Origin: Burkholderia sp. Ac-20365
GTDB taxonomy: Bacteria; Pseudomonadota; Gammaproteobacteria; Burkholderiales; Burkholderiaceae
Length of the DNA stretch: 64,000 bases
Reading direction: 5' to 3'
Assembly: GCF_017104715.1 (NCBI RefSeq)
Contig: NZ_JAAGPI010000002.1
Span: forward strand, 558,001 to 622,000
Position 1 is the stretch's first letter; every line of letters starts with the position of its first letter. This document shows, in pieces, positions 55,447 to 64,000 of the stretch. The position numbers and the translations under genes were made by a program. The notes beneath the pieces are model-generated. The model ran no database searches. It was not told the DNA's origin and saw only the letters and a list, made by a program, of their open reading frames with translations.

Positions 55447-56931
55447 TCAGGCTGCGTTCGCGTCGCGCCTGGGCGCGAACATCGGCTTCACGTGCCGGTA
55501 CAACGCGCGATAACTCGCGAGCCGTTCGCGCAGCACGGCATGACGCTGCGCGTTCGGCGTGAATTCCTTTTCGACGGGCGGCTTGGTCAGCACCGTCGCC
55601 GGATCGCCGCCCGCTGCGAGCCAGCCCAGACGCGCTGCACCGAGCGCCGCGCCCGTCTCGCCGCCGCCATGCTTGCGCGTAGTCGTGTTCAGCGAATCGG
55701 CGAGCAGTTGCGCCCAGTAATCGCTGCGTGCGCCGCCACCCAGCAGCGACAGTGCGCTCACTTCCGTGCCTGCCGCGCGCAACGCGTCCAGTCCGTCCGT
55801 CAGCGCGAGCGTCACGCCTTCGAGCACGGCATAACCGAGCAGCGCGCGATCGGTTGCGTGCGTCATGCCGAAGAACACGCCCTGCGAATACGGATCGTTG
55901 TGCGGCGTACGTTCGCCCGACAGATACGGCAGGAATAGCGGCGCGGTGACGAGCGTTTCGTCGGACAGCTTCTCGACTTCGGCGAGCAGTGTGGGTTCGT
56001 CGGTGGACGTGAGCTTGCAGACCCAACGCAGACAGCTTGCAGCCGACAGCACCACGCTCATCTGATGCCAGCGGTCCGGAATCGCGTGACAGAACGCATG
56101 CACCGCCGATTCCGGGTTCGGCCGGAAGCTGTTGCCGATCACGCACAGCACGCCCGACGTGCCAAGCGACACGAAGCCGTCGCCCGGTTGCGTCGCGCCG
56201 ATACCGATGGCGCTCGTCGCGTTGTCGCCGCCACCCGCCGCAACGACGACGGGTTCGCGCAAACCGAGTTCGCGCGCGAGTTCCGGCTTGAGCATGCCCG
56301 ACGGCGCGCTGCCTTCGGCAAGACGCGGCATGTGCGAGCGGTTCAGATCGCAGGCGGCGAGCAGCGTGTCGGACCAGTCGCGCTGCGCGACGTCGAGCCA
56401 CAGCGTGCCGGCGGCGTCCGACGGATCGGAGACCTTGTCGCCCGTCAGTTGCAGGCGCAAGTAATCCTTCGGCAGCAGCACGCAGGCGGTCTGCCGGAAA
56501 ATCTCCGGCTCGTGACGCGCGACCCACAGCAGTTTCGGCGCGGTGAAGCCGGGCATCGCCAGATTGCCGGCGATCTTGTGCAGGTCCGGCGCGCGGCGAT
56601 ACAACTCCTCGCATTCGTCGACCGAGCGCATGTCGTTCCACAAAATCGCGGGACGCAGCACGCGGTCGTCCTTGTCCAGCAGCACGGCGCCGTGCATCTG
56701 TCCCGACAGGCCGATGCCGCGAATCTGCGCGAACTGTTCCGGAAAGCGTGCGCGCAACGCGAACAGCGCCGTGCGCGTGCCTTCCCACCAGTCGGACGGA
56801 TTCTGTTCCGACCAGCGCTGATGCGGCCGCGAAACCGTGAACGGAGAACCTGCCGTGCCGACCACGCGCCCATCGGACGCGAGCAGCAGAACTTTTACTT
56901 CGGACGTGCCGAGGTCGATGCCGAGATACAT
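55447..56931 (-). CDS. xylB: Xylulokinase (second copy, polyol cluster)
   Basis: A 494-residue FGGY-family kinase that phosphorylates D-xylulose to xylulose-5-phosphate. Phosphate-1 motif MYLGIDLGTSEVKVLLL, GIGLSGQMHGAVLLDKDD (xylulokinase type), GGGDNATSAIGIGA with the catalytic Asp, SLGTSGVL, and the adenosine motif LSLLGGGARSDYWAQLLADSL. In a polyol pathway xylulose arises from arabitol or xylitol oxidation. It lies between the SorC regulator and mannitol dehydrogenase on the same strand, with a terminator upstream (57046-57078). It is clearly distinct from the kinase at 38646-40070. Confidence 0.93.
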   Translation of the reverse strand: MYLGIDLGTSEVKVLLLASDGRVVGTAGSPFTVSRPHQRWSEQNPSDWWEGTRTALFALRARFPEQFAQIRGIGLSGQMHGAVLLDKDDRVLRPAILWNDMRSVDECEELYRRAPDLHKIAGNLAMPGFTAPKLLWVARHEPEIFRQTACVLLPKDYLRLQLTGDKVSDPSDAAGTLWLDVAQRDWSDTLLAACDLNRSHMPRLAEGSAPSGMLKPELARELGLREPVVVAAGGGDNATSAIGIGATQPGDGFVSLGTSGVLCVIGNSFRPNPESAVHAFCHAIPDRWHQMSVVLSAASCLRWVCKLTSTDEPTLLAEVEKLSDETLVTAPLFLPYLSGERTPHNDPYSQGVFFGMTHATDRALLGYAVLEGVTLALTDGLDALRAAGTEVSALSLLGGGARSDYWAQLLADSLNTTTRKHGGGETGAALGAARLGWLAAGGDPATVLTKPPVEKEFTPNAQRHAVLRERLASYRALYRHVKPMFAPRRDANAA

Positions 56932-57045
56932 GGGCGCGAAACCTTCACCGGTAGGAGATGCGCTACTTTAGCCGCATGCCGCGTGCGATGCCATGCGCAA
57001 AAGACCTGACGCAAGGCTCGCATCGAATGCGGCGTTCAAGGGAAA

Positions 57046-57078
57046 AGGCCGCGCGTGGTTCGTCGCCATGCGCGGCCT
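57046..57078 (-). terminator. Rho-independent terminator after the mannitol dehydrogenase gene
   Basis: On the minus strand AGGCCGCGC and GCGCGGCCT form a perfect 9-bp stem (57046-57054 with 57070-57078) with a 15-nt loop, followed by TTTCCCTTG. It suggests that mannitol dehydrogenase and xylulokinase are at least partly separate transcripts. Confidence 0.75.
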
Positions 57079-57104
57079 CGTTGAAAAGGCGTTGGCCTTC
57101 GTGC

Positions 57105-58514
57105 CTAGCCGTTGCGCTTCTCGTACCACTCGTTGAGAACCACGATGGCCGAGCGCACGACCTGTTCGAGCGAAGCCGTGCCCGCCATGCTGCCCCACAG
57201 CAGCTTGTCTGCGCAGAACGCCTGCACCGGGTCGGCCGCGCTGAAGAAGCCGCGCGCGACACCTTCGTCCATCACGCCATCCTGATACGTGTACGGCAGC
57301 TTGCCTTGCTGCCAGACGTCCAGAAAGCGGAAGAACAGCGCGGGCAGCACGGCCGTCGCATTCGGCTCGACCTTGCGCGCGAAGCACTCGGACAGCGTCG
57401 GCGCGATAAAGCCGGGAATCTTCGAGAAACCATCGGCGGCGACGCGCTGATTCGTGTCCTGGATATACGGATTGCCGAAGCGTTCGAGCACGACATCGCG
57501 ATACTTCGCAAGATCGAGCGGGCTTGGTGTGAGGCACGGAATCACGTCCTGCGTCACGTAGTCGTACGCGAACTGGCGGATCTCGGCGTCGTGCGTGCCT
57601 TCGTGGATATACGTCAGGCCGGCCAGCGTGCCCGCCCACGCGATGCAGCTGTGCGTCGCGTTGAGAATGCGGATCTTCGCCTCTTCGTACGGCAGCACCG
57701 ATTCGACCATCTCCGCGCCGACGGTCTCCCACGCAGGACGTCCCGCGATGAAATGATCCTCGATCACCCACTGGATGAACGATTCGCCCATCACCGGACA
57801 CGCGTCGTCGAAACCGGTCGCGGCCTTCACGCGCTCGCGCACGTCGGGCGTGGGGCGCGGCGTGATGCGATCGACCATCGAGTTCGGGCACGCGGTGTTC
57901 GCATCGAACCATTTGCGCAACTCGCTCGCGCCACGCTTGTCCAGGAACTGCGTCATGCCCGCGCGGAAGCGGTCGCCGTTGCTGCGCAGGTTGTCGCAGG
58001 TCTGCAGCGTGACAGGGCCCGAATTACGCTGCATGCGTGCTTCGAGAATCGCGGCCAGCGCGCCGTAAATGGTGGTGCGCGCGCCGGTCAGATCGGCGGC
58101 GAGATCGGGGTTGGCCGTGTCGAGCTTGTCGTGCTCGTCGAGGTAATAGCCGCCTTCCGTCACGGTGAACGCGATGATCTTGCAGGCGGGATCAGCGCCC
58201 GCTTCAATGAGCGCATCGAGATTGGCCGACCACGGCACCACGCGTTCGATCGAGCGAATGGTTTCGTACGCGCGCTCGCCTTGCGGCGTGACGGTTTCGA
58301 GCGTGTAGACGCCGTTCTGCGCGGCAAGCGCTTCGGCGACCGCGTTCATATCGCTGCGGATATTGCCGACGGTGAGAGACCAGTGCGGATCGCCCGGCTT
58401 GCGGGCCTCGTTGAGCCGGTGCAGATACCACGCCTGATGCGCGCGGTGGAACGAGCCTGCGCCGATATGCAGAATGATCTGTTTGTCTGCGCCGCTGCCT
58501 GGGTCGCTGTTCAT
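57105..58514 (-). CDS. Mannitol 2-dehydrogenase family polyol dehydrogenase
   Basis: A 469-residue long-chain polyol dehydrogenase that oxidises D-mannitol to fructose, often also D-arabitol to xylulose. The NAD motif [12 protein letters not shown] is at 16-27. The catalytic Lys280, with Asn285 and His288 in [11 protein letters not shown], has the K-x4-N-x2-H spacing known from Pseudomonas mannitol 2-dehydrogenase. Substrate-binding and C-terminal helical domains are complete. I chose the ATG at 58512-58514 with AGGAG ahead; the frame is open to 58655. The palindrome at 58602-58613 in its promoter region matches that of the sorbitol operon. Confidence 0.93.
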   Translation of the reverse strand: MNSDPGSGADKQIILHIGAGSFHRAHQAWYLHRLNEARKPGDPHWSLTVGNIRSDMNAVAEALAAQNGVYTLETVTPQGERAYETIRSIERVVPWSANLDALIEAGADPACKIIAFTVTEGGYYLDEHDKLDTANPDLAADLTGARTTIYGALAAILEARMQRNSGPVTLQTCDNLRSNGDRFRAGMTQFLDKRGASELRKWFDANTACPNSMVDRITPRPTPDVRERVKAATGFDDACPVMGESFIQWVIEDHFIAGRPAWETVGAEMVESVLPYEEAKIRILNATHSCIAWAGTLAGLTYIHEGTHDAEIRQFAYDYVTQDVIPCLTPSPLDLAKYRDVVLERFGNPYIQDTNQRVAADGFSKIPGFIAPTLSECFARKVEPNATAVLPALFFRFLDVWQQGKLPYTYQDGVMDEGVARGFFSAADPVQAFCADKLLWGSMAGTASLEQVVRSAIVVLNEWYEKRNG

Positions 58515-58601
58515 ATGTGTCTCCTGTTTGCGCACGGTCTTTTCGCGTGCGTTCCTTGAGATAAGTCTAGAAGTTGTCTCGCCGACATTCGAAGCATTTT
58601 G

Positions 58602-58613
58602 GAGCATTTGCTC
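58602..58613. promoter_or_regulatory. Palindromic operator candidate in front of the mannitol dehydrogenase gene
   Basis: GAGCATTTGCTC, 88-99 bases before the mannitol dehydrogenase start, differs by one base from the perfect palindrome GAGCAATTGCTC at 46136-46147. The remaining 553-bp divergent region (58515-59067) holds a 30-codon reading frame (separate entry) and otherwise nothing I can assign. Confidence 0.55.
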
Positions 58614-58952
58614 TGCATGTGAACTAATGATCGTATTCGACAGATCGAAAGTCAAGGCGGAGAAGACAGCTTTTTCGTGGCGCAGCGCGGTGGGACGGGC
58701 TTTTCCAACCTATGCGAGTTGCACGGAGCGCCGTCCAGCCGGGCGAGTTATGACTGTTGCATTGCATCAAATTTGACAGCGCAGAGGCCAGGACTAACCC
58801 GAATGCAAAAAAGTATCGGTCGGCGGTCTCATTTCTAGTGGCCGCGATTGCGCCATGGGTCTAACTTTCGGTACACACAACAAGAGCAACTGAGCAGGTC
58901 CACGCGGCGAGCCATCGGGCCGCGAGTGGACGAAGACACAGGAGGAAGACAG

Positions 58953-59045
58953 ATGAAAAGCATCGTCACGCCGTTCACTTCGTTGCATACGCATCGACAC
59001 GTGCGTCGCGCCGACTGTGCGCAGCGCGCACGGTCGTCTGTCTGA
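58953..59045 (+). CDS. Possible 30-residue leader peptide upstream of the AraC regulator
   Basis: A short frame of 30 codons begins MKSIVTPFTS and ends at TGA 59043-59045, just 22 bp before the GTG start of the AraC-type regulator. It is preceded by ACAGGAGGAAGACAG, an almost ideal ribosome binding site and better than that of the regulator itself. The middle contains a His/Arg-rich run (LHTHRHVRRADC). I recognise no family. It could be a leader that couples translation, or a small protein. Confidence 0.45.
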   Translation: MKSIVTPFTSLHTHRHVRRADCAQRARSSV

Positions 59046-59067
59046 GCCGCCGCTTCAGGAGACCGAC

Positions 59068-60090
59068 GTGCAACCCGATCTCGAACTGGTCAGCGTGCGC
59101 CGCGACGAGTCGTTCAAGGCGTGGTACCACGGCTTTCCGTACCGCACGGTGCGCTGGCACTTTCACCCTGAATTCGAAATCCATCTGATTGTCGCGACGA
59201 CGGGCAAGATGTTCGTCGGCGATTACATCGGCAGCTTTGCGCCGGGCAATCTCGTGCTGATGGGGCCGAACCTGCCGCACAACTGGGTCAGCGAAGTGCC
59301 CGAAGGCGTGACGATCGCGCAGCGCAATCTCGTCGTGCAGTTCCCGCAGGACTTCGTTGCGCATTGCACGGAGAGTTTTCCGGAATGGCGCACGCTCGAA
59401 GCGCTGCTTGCCGATTCGCGACGCGGCGTGTCGTTCGGTCCGCAGACGAGCGCATTGATCACACCGCTTTTCATGGAACTGCTCGACGCGCGCGGCCTGC
59501 GCCGCATCGTGCTGTTTCTGTCGATGATGGAAATCCTGCTGAACGCGAGCGACCGCGAACTGCTCGCCAGCCCCGCGTATCAGATCGATCCGACCAGTTA
59601 TGCGTCGACGCGCATCAACCACGTGCTGTCGTATATCGGCAAGAACCTGTCGTCCGAGTTGCGCGAATCCGATCTCGCGCAGCTCGCGGGTCAGAGCGTG
59701 AGCGCGTTCTCGCGCTACTTCCGCCGTCATACGGGTCAGACGTTCGTGCAGTACGTGAACCGCATGCGCATCAATCTCGCCTGCCAGCTGCTGATGGACG
59801 ACGAACTGAGTGTCACCGACATCTGCTACAAGGTCGGCTTCAACAATCTGTCGAACTTCAACCGGCAGTTTCTCACCGCGAAAGGCATGGCTCCGTCGAA
59901 GTTTCGCCGCTTCCAGCAACTGAACGACGCGAGCCGCGTCGCCTCGGAAGCCGCGGCGGCGCTCGGCAAAGGCATCGCCAACGCGCCTTCGATCGTGCCG
60001 GCCGTGCAGACGCGAGGTCACACGCACGGCCAGCCGCGCGCCGCGCCCGCGGCGTATCCGCCTCACGGTTCGCCGCTCGCGACGACCTGA
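59068..60090 (+). CDS. AraC-family transcriptional regulator
   Basis: A 340-residue regulator. A cupin sensor domain at about 20-110 (WHFHPEFEIHLIVATTGKMFVGDYIGSFAPGNLVLMGPNLPHNW) is followed by the double HTH at about 190-290 (VLSYIGKNLSSELRESDLAQLAGQSVSAFSRYFRRHTGQTFVQYVNRMRINLACQLLMDDELSVTDICYKVGFNNLSNFNRQF). A disordered Ala/Pro/His tail follows. I chose the GTG at 59068 with CAGGAGA ahead; an ATG at 59017 is possible. It directly precedes a ribose-type ABC operon and is divergent from mannitol dehydrogenase; either could be its target. Confidence 0.9.
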   Translation: MQPDLELVSVRRDESFKAWYHGFPYRTVRWHFHPEFEIHLIVATTGKMFVGDYIGSFAPGNLVLMGPNLPHNWVSEVPEGVTIAQRNLVVQFPQDFVAHCTESFPEWRTLEALLADSRRGVSFGPQTSALITPLFMELLDARGLRRIVLFLSMMEILLNASDRELLASPAYQIDPTSYASTRINHVLSYIGKNLSSELRESDLAQLAGQSVSAFSRYFRRHTGQTFVQYVNRMRINLACQLLMDDELSVTDICYKVGFNNLSNFNRQFLTAKGMAPSKFRRFQQLNDASRVASEAAAALGKGIANAPSIVPAVQTRGHTHGQPRAAPAAYPPHGSPLATT

Positions 60091-60189
60091 GGCACATCCT
60101 CTAGCTTTCCAGTCGCTCCACGTTTCACCGTTCGATCGCGCTCGCAACAGCGCGAGGGACGCACTCATCCTCATAAACGGAGACAAGCC

Positions 60190-61137
60190 ATGACGCACAA
60201 CACTTCACTCACGTCGCGCACCTTGCGCCTGCGCGCCACGCTGACATTTGCCGCCGTGATGCTCGGCGCGCCGCTGTTCGCGCCCGCCGCCGAAGCAGCA
60301 CCGCTGAAGATCGGCATGACCTTCCAGGAACTGAACAACCCGTACTTCGTGACGATGCAAAAGGCCTTGAACGATGCGGCCGCATCGATCGGCGCGACCG
60401 TCGTCGTCACCGATGCGCACCACGACGTGAGCAAGCAGGTCAGCGATGTCGAAGACATGCTGCAGAAGAAGATCGACATCCTGCTGGTGAATCCGACCGA
60501 TTCGACGGGCATCCAGTCGGCTGTGGCGTCGGCGAAGAAGGCTGGCGCGGTCGTCGTCGCGGTGGACGCGAACGCAACCGGTCCCGTCGATTCTTTCGTC
60601 GGCTCGAAGAATTTCGATGCGGGCCAGATGTCGTGCGAGTACCTTGCGAAGGCCATCGGCGGCAGCGGCGAAGTGGCGATTCTCGACGGCATTCCCGTCG
60701 TGCCGATTCTCGAACGCGTGCGCGGCTGCAAGGCGGCGCTCGCGAAGTTCCCGAACGTGAAGATCGTCGATACGCAGAACGGCAAGCAGGAACGTGCCAC
60801 TGCGCTGTCCGTCACCGAGAACATGATCCAGGCGCATCCGAACCTGAAGGGCATCTTCAGCGTGAACGACGGCGGCTCGATGGGTGCGTTGTCCGCGATC
60901 GAATCGTCGGGCAAGGACATCAAGCTGACGAGCGTCGACGGTGCGCCGGAAGCGATCACGGCGATCCAGAAGCCGAACTCGAAGTTCATCGAAACGTCCG
61001 CGCAATTCCCGCGCGACCAGATTCGTCTCGCGATCGGCGTGGCGCTCGCGAAGAAGTGGGGCGCCAATGTGCCGAAGACGATTCCTGTCGACGTGAAACT
61101 GGTCGACAAGGACAACGCGAAGGGCTTCAGCTGGTAA
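60190..61137 (+). CDS. Ribose-type sugar/polyol ABC transporter substrate-binding protein
   Basis: A 315-residue periplasmic binding protein of the RbsB/cluster B type. A signal peptide at about 1-36 ends EAAP. The mature start is LKIGMTFQELNNPYFVTMQKAL; DILLVNPTDSTGIQ, AVDANATGPVDSFVGSKNFDAGQM and GIFSVNDGGSMGALSAI follow the RbsB fold order. The ligand is not evident from sequence; the dehydrogenase gene downstream suggests a small polyol such as erythritol or threitol. GGAG lies 10 bases before the ATG. A perfect hairpin (61154-61185) follows the stop. Confidence 0.88.
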   Translation: MTHNTSLTSRTLRLRATLTFAAVMLGAPLFAPAAEAAPLKIGMTFQELNNPYFVTMQKALNDAAASIGATVVVTDAHHDVSKQVSDVEDMLQKKIDILLVNPTDSTGIQSAVASAKKAGAVVVAVDANATGPVDSFVGSKNFDAGQMSCEYLAKAIGGSGEVAILDGIPVVPILERVRGCKAALAKFPNVKIVDTQNGKQERATALSVTENMIQAHPNLKGIFSVNDGGSMGALSAIESSGKDIKLTSVDGAPEAITAIQKPNSKFIETSAQFPRDQIRLAIGVALAKKWGANVPKTIPVDVKLVDKDNAKGFSW

Positions 61138-61153
61138 GCGACATATTGCGCAC

Positions 61154-61185
61154 GCAGTGACGCGGGCATGGCAACGCGTCACTGC
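61154..61185 (+). other. Perfect intercistronic hairpin after the ribose-type binding-protein gene
   Basis: GCAGTGACGCG (61154-61164) and CGCGTCACTGC (61175-61185) form an 11-bp stem with a 10-nt loop, 16 bp after the stop and 17 bp before the ATPase start. No U-run. The position mirrors that of the hairpin at 48510-48535 in the sorbitol operon. Confidence 0.75.
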
Positions 61186-61202
61186 ATGGCAAAGGAAACG
61201 CG

Positions 61203-62738
61203 ATGGACACGATCCTCAAACTCGACAACATCACGAAGAGCTTTCCCGGCGTGAAGGCCTTGCAGGGCATTCATCTCGAGATCGCGCGCGGTGAGATTCA
61301 TGCGCTGCTCGGCGAGAACGGCGCGGGCAAATCGACGCTGATGAAGATCCTGTGCGGTATCTATCAGCCCGACGACGGCACGATCGTGATCGACGGCGAA
61401 GCGCGGCACTTCACGAACTATCACGACGCGGTGGCGGCGGGCGTTGGCATCGTGTTTCAGGAGTTCAGCCTGATTCCGTATCTGAACGCCGTCGAGAACA
61501 TCTTCCTCGGACGCGAGTTGCGCAATCGGCTCGGCATGCTCGATCGCGCGAAGATGCGGCGCGCCGCGGCGGAGATTTTCGGGCGGCTCGGCGTGGCGAT
61601 CGATCCTTCAGTGCCGATCCGTGAGTTGTCGGTGGCGCAGCAGCAGTTCGTCGAAATCGGCAAGGCGTTGTCGCTGAATGCACGCATTCTGATTCTCGAC
61701 GAACCGACCGCGACACTGACGCCCGCGGAAGCCGAGCATCTGTTCACGATCATGCGCGATCTGAAGCAGCAAGGCGTCGCGATGATTTTCATCTCGCATC
61801 ACCTCGAAGAGATTTTCGAAGTGTGCGACCGCATTACCGTGCTGCGCGACGGCCAGTATGTCGGCATGACGGATGTCGCGAAGACGGACGTGAGCCGGCT
61901 CGTCGAAATGATGGTGGGGCGCAAGATCGAAAACAGCTTTCCGCCGAAGCCGACCTTGCCCGCCGATGCAAAGGCCGTGCTCGAAGTGAACGCATTGCAG
62001 CTTCACAAGGACGGCCCGACTAACAGCTTCACATTGCGCGAAGGCGAGATTCTCGGTTTCGCGGGACTGGTCGGTTCGGGCCGCACGGAAACGGCGCTCG
62101 CGGTGATCGGCGCGGATGCCGCACACGTGAAGGACATTCGCATCAACGGCGCGGCAGCGAATCTGTCCGATCCCGCCGATGCATTGAAGTCCGGCATCGG
62201 CATTCTTCCGGAAAGCCGCAAGACGGAAGGGCTGATCACGTCGTTCTCGATCAAGCAGAACATTTCGATCAACAACCTCGGCAAGTACCGCACGGGCCGT
62301 TTCTTTATCGATCACCGCAGCGAAGCGAAAGCGACGGCCGACATCATGAAGCGCGTCGGCGTAAAGGCACCGACGATGCACACGGAAGTCGCGACGCTCT
62401 CAGGCGGCAACCAGCAGAAAGTGGTGATCGCGCGCTGGCTGAACCATCACACCAACATCCTCATCTTCGATGAACCGACGCGCGGCATCGACGTCGGCGC
62501 AAAGGCGGAAATCTATCTGCTGATGCGCGAACTCACTGCGCGCGGCTACTCGATCATCATGATTTCGTCGGAATTGCCGGAGATCGTCGGCATGTGCGAT
62601 CGCGTTGCCGTGTTCCGGCAGGGACGCATCGAAGCGATTCTCGAAGGCGACCAGATCGAATCGAATGCCGTGATGACGTATGCAACGGCTGGTGCATCGG
62701 CTGCAACTCGTGGAGCAACACAGCATGAACACGCCTAA
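61203..62738 (+). CDS. Ribose-type ABC transporter ATP-binding protein (double ATPase)
   Basis: A 511-residue RbsA-type protein with two ATPase domains. Domain 1 (about 5-245) has Walker [16 protein letters not shown], signature [15 protein letters not shown] and Walker [13 protein letters not shown]. Domain 2 (about 255-500) has a degenerate Walker A region ([19 protein letters not shown]), signature [15 protein letters not shown] and Walker [17 protein letters not shown]. This asymmetry is normal for the family. It energises the importer encoded with its neighbours. Its end overlaps the permease start by 14 bp. Confidence 0.93.
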   Translation: MDTILKLDNITKSFPGVKALQGIHLEIARGEIHALLGENGAGKSTLMKILCGIYQPDDGTIVIDGEARHFTNYHDAVAAGVGIVFQEFSLIPYLNAVENIFLGRELRNRLGMLDRAKMRRAAAEIFGRLGVAIDPSVPIRELSVAQQQFVEIGKALSLNARILILDEPTATLTPAEAEHLFTIMRDLKQQGVAMIFISHHLEEIFEVCDRITVLRDGQYVGMTDVAKTDVSRLVEMMVGRKIENSFPPKPTLPADAKAVLEVNALQLHKDGPTNSFTLREGEILGFAGLVGSGRTETALAVIGADAAHVKDIRINGAAANLSDPADALKSGIGILPESRKTEGLITSFSIKQNISINNLGKYRTGRFFIDHRSEAKATADIMKRVGVKAPTMHTEVATLSGGNQQKVVIARWLNHHTNILIFDEPTRGIDVGAKAEIYLLMRELTARGYSIIMISSELPEIVGMCDRVAVFRQGRIEAILEGDQIESNAVMTYATAGASAATRGATQHEHA

Positions 62739-63726
62739 TACTTCTCCCAAGACATCGACAGTCGCATCCGATACGCCGGGCGCGCCGTTTCGCCTGAACT
62801 GGGCGAGCATCAAACGTTCTACCTTGTTCTATCCGTTCATCGGTTTGCTGGTCGTGTGCATCGTCATGGTGTTCGCGAGCGACAGCTTTCTTTCCGCGGC
62901 GAATCTGGAAAACGTGCTGCGCCAGGTATCGATCAACGCGATTATCGCCGTCGGCATGACGGCTGTGATCCTGACGGGCGGTATCGATCTGTCGGTCGGC
63001 TCGGTGATGGCGCTGTCAGGGACGCTTTCCGCAGGGTTGATGGTGGCGGGGCTGAATGGCGTTGCGGCAATCGTGATCGGCATAGCCGTCGGCCTTGGCT
63101 TCGGCTTCGCGAATGGCTTCTTCGTCGCGTTCGCCGGCATGCCGCCCATCATCGTCACGCTCGCGACGATGGGCATCGCGCGCGGCCTTGCGCTGATCTA
63201 CACGGGCGGTTATCCGATCGACGGCTTGCCCGACTGGGTCAGCTTCTTTGGCAGCGGCAAGGTGCTCGGCGTGCAGGCGCCCGTGCTGATCATGCTCGTG
63301 ATCTATGTGATCGCGTGGCTGCTGCTCGAACGCATGCCGTTTGGCCGCTACGTGTATGCGATCGGCGGCAACGAGCAGGCAACGCGTCTGTCCGGCGTGC
63401 GCGTCGCGCGCGTCAAGCTGATCGTCTACACGCTCGCGGGTTTGACGTCGTCGTTCGCGGCCATCGTGCTCACGTCGCGTCTGATGAGCGGCCAGCCGAA
63501 TGCCGGCGTCGGCTTCGAACTCGATGCGATTGCGGCCGTGGTGATGGGCGGCACGTCGATATCGGGCGGACGCGGGTCGATTATCGGCACGTTGATCGGT
63601 GCGCTGCTGCTCGGCGTGCTGAACAACGGTCTCAACATGGTCGGCGTGAATCCGTATGTGCAGAACGTGATCAAGGGCGGAATCATCCTGCTCGCGATCT
63701 ATATCAGCCGCGACCGCAAGAAATAA
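62725..63726 (+). CDS. Ribose-type ABC transporter permease
   Basis: A 333-residue RbsC-type inner-membrane permease with about eight to ten hydrophobic segments. Family blocks are [105 protein letters not shown] and the late [45 protein letters not shown] chose the ATG at 62725, inside the end of the ATPase gene; 62680 is possible. It completes the ABC importer. Confidence 0.93.
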   Translation: MNTPNTSPKTSTVASDTPGAPFRLNWASIKRSTLFYPFIGLLVVCIVMVFASDSFLSAANLENVLRQVSINAIIAVGMTAVILTGGIDLSVGSVMALSGTLSAGLMVAGLNGVAAIVIGIAVGLGFGFANGFFVAFAGMPPIIVTLATMGIARGLALIYTGGYPIDGLPDWVSFFGSGKVLGVQAPVLIMLVIYVIAWLLLERMPFGRYVYAIGGNEQATRLSGVRVARVKLIVYTLAGLTSSFAAIVLTSRLMSGQPNAGVGFELDAIAAVVMGGTSISGGRGSIIGTLIGALLLGVLNNGLNMVGVNPYVQNVIKGGIILLAIYISRDRKK

Positions 63727-63778
63727 CACCTCGACTTTCTTTGGTCTCTTCTTTGACTTCTTTGGGCAGGGCAATGCA

Positions 63779-64000
63779 ATGACCACTCAGGACAACAACA
63801 GCAAAAGCATGACGGCGATCGTGTGTCACGCGCCGGAAGACTATCGCGTCGAACGAGTAACGAAGCCGCAGGCGCGCGCGCATGAACTCGTGATTCAGAT
63901 CGCCGCGTGCGGCATCTGCGCCAGCGACTGCAAGTGCCATTCCGGCGCGAAGATGTTCTGGGGCGGTCCGAGCCCTTGGGTGAAAGCGCCTGTGATTCCG
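63779..64000 (+). CDS. Zinc-dependent polyol dehydrogenase, erythritol/threitol type (3' truncated by window)
   Basis: The first 74 codons of a medium-chain zinc dehydrogenase, continuing past the window end. The N-terminus AIVCHAPEDYRVERVTKPQ and the zinc-site segment CGICASDCKCHSGAKMFWGG are close to what I recall of erythritol/L-threitol dehydrogenases (CASDxKCxxGAxxFWG) rather than of ordinary alcohol or sorbitol dehydrogenases. The start is ATG 63779, or ATG 63809. It follows the ribose-type permease after 52 bp and probably oxidises the imported polyol. With only a fifth of the protein visible, the substrate assignment is tentative. Confidence 0.75.
   Translation, partial: MTTQDNNSKSMTAIVCHAPEDYRVERVTKPQARAHELVIQIAACGICASDCKCHSGAKMFWGGPSPWVKAPVIP

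Overview
The window is GC-rich (roughly 60-65 percent) and reads as a chromosome segment of a Burkholderiales bacterium, most likely Paraburkholderia. The reasons are the order waaF / zinc-finger protein / ilvE / azlCD / pgk / pyk / fba / purC-purE-purK / sua5, a BpeAB-OprB-type efflux operon with its TetR regulator, and a Smo-type sorbitol/mannitol cluster. I see no rRNA, tRNA, CRISPR array, transposase, integrase or phage gene.

Layout. 1-743: C-terminal end of a BepA-type M48 metalloprotease. 752-5524 (minus): a protein of unknown function, a YheT-like hydrolase, an NTF2-like protein, heptosyltransferase II, a CHCC zinc-finger protein and ilvE. 5830-6896 (plus): an AzlCD branched-chain amino acid exporter, divergent from ilvE. 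7124-15451 (plus): lower glycolysis (pgk, pyk, fba), purine synthesis (purC, purE, purK) and tRNA t6A synthesis (Sua5). 15542-19637 (minus): a GDSL lipoprotein, a sterol desaturase-family protein and a PBP4-type DacB. 20684-24301 (plus): a two-component system followed by a DegP/MucD protease, with a PmrA/QseB-type box in front of the protease. 24534-28518: small secreted, DUF427, CoxG-like, GlxA-type regulator and isochorismatase-family genes. 28602-35635: a TetR repressor divergent from an RND efflux operon, with an AcrR-like operator between them. 36531-41895: glutathione-dependent formaldehyde detoxification (fghA, adhC), a first xylulokinase-like kinase and an NCS2 nucleobase permease. 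42771-45926 (minus): zur-znuA-znuC-znuB. 46205-58514: a polyol regulon (sorbitol dehydrogenase, SmoEFG/K-type ABC transporter, HAD phosphatase, SorC-family regulator, xylulokinase, mannitol dehydrogenase) with an unrelated TPR-glycosyltransferase gene inside it. 59068-64000: an AraC regulator, a ribose-type ABC transporter and the start of an erythritol/threitol-type dehydrogenase.

The least explained feature is a family of three large non-coding elements of about 730-860 bp, at 19832-20564, 35709-36521 and about 41905-42765. Each is an imperfect inverted duplication. Two half-elements of about 320 bp carry the same nine sequence anchors in the same order in opposite orientation, around a centre of about 86-103 bp. 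Each half contains a GC hairpin beside a 32-34 bp near-perfect or perfect palindrome. Copy B is inverted relative to A and C and looks like a recombinant of the other two. B and C flank fghA-adhC-xylB-permease as inverted repeats. I do not recognise the family.

Regulation can be read at several places. A shared 12-bp palindrome GAGCA(A/T)TTGCTC lies in front of both the sorbitol operon and the mannitol dehydrogenase gene and is a good candidate operator for the SorC-type regulator encoded between them. Perfect hairpins sit directly after the substrate-binding-protein gene in both sugar ABC operons. A large inverted repeat precedes fba. A 30-codon reading frame with a strong ribosome binding site precedes the AraC regulator.
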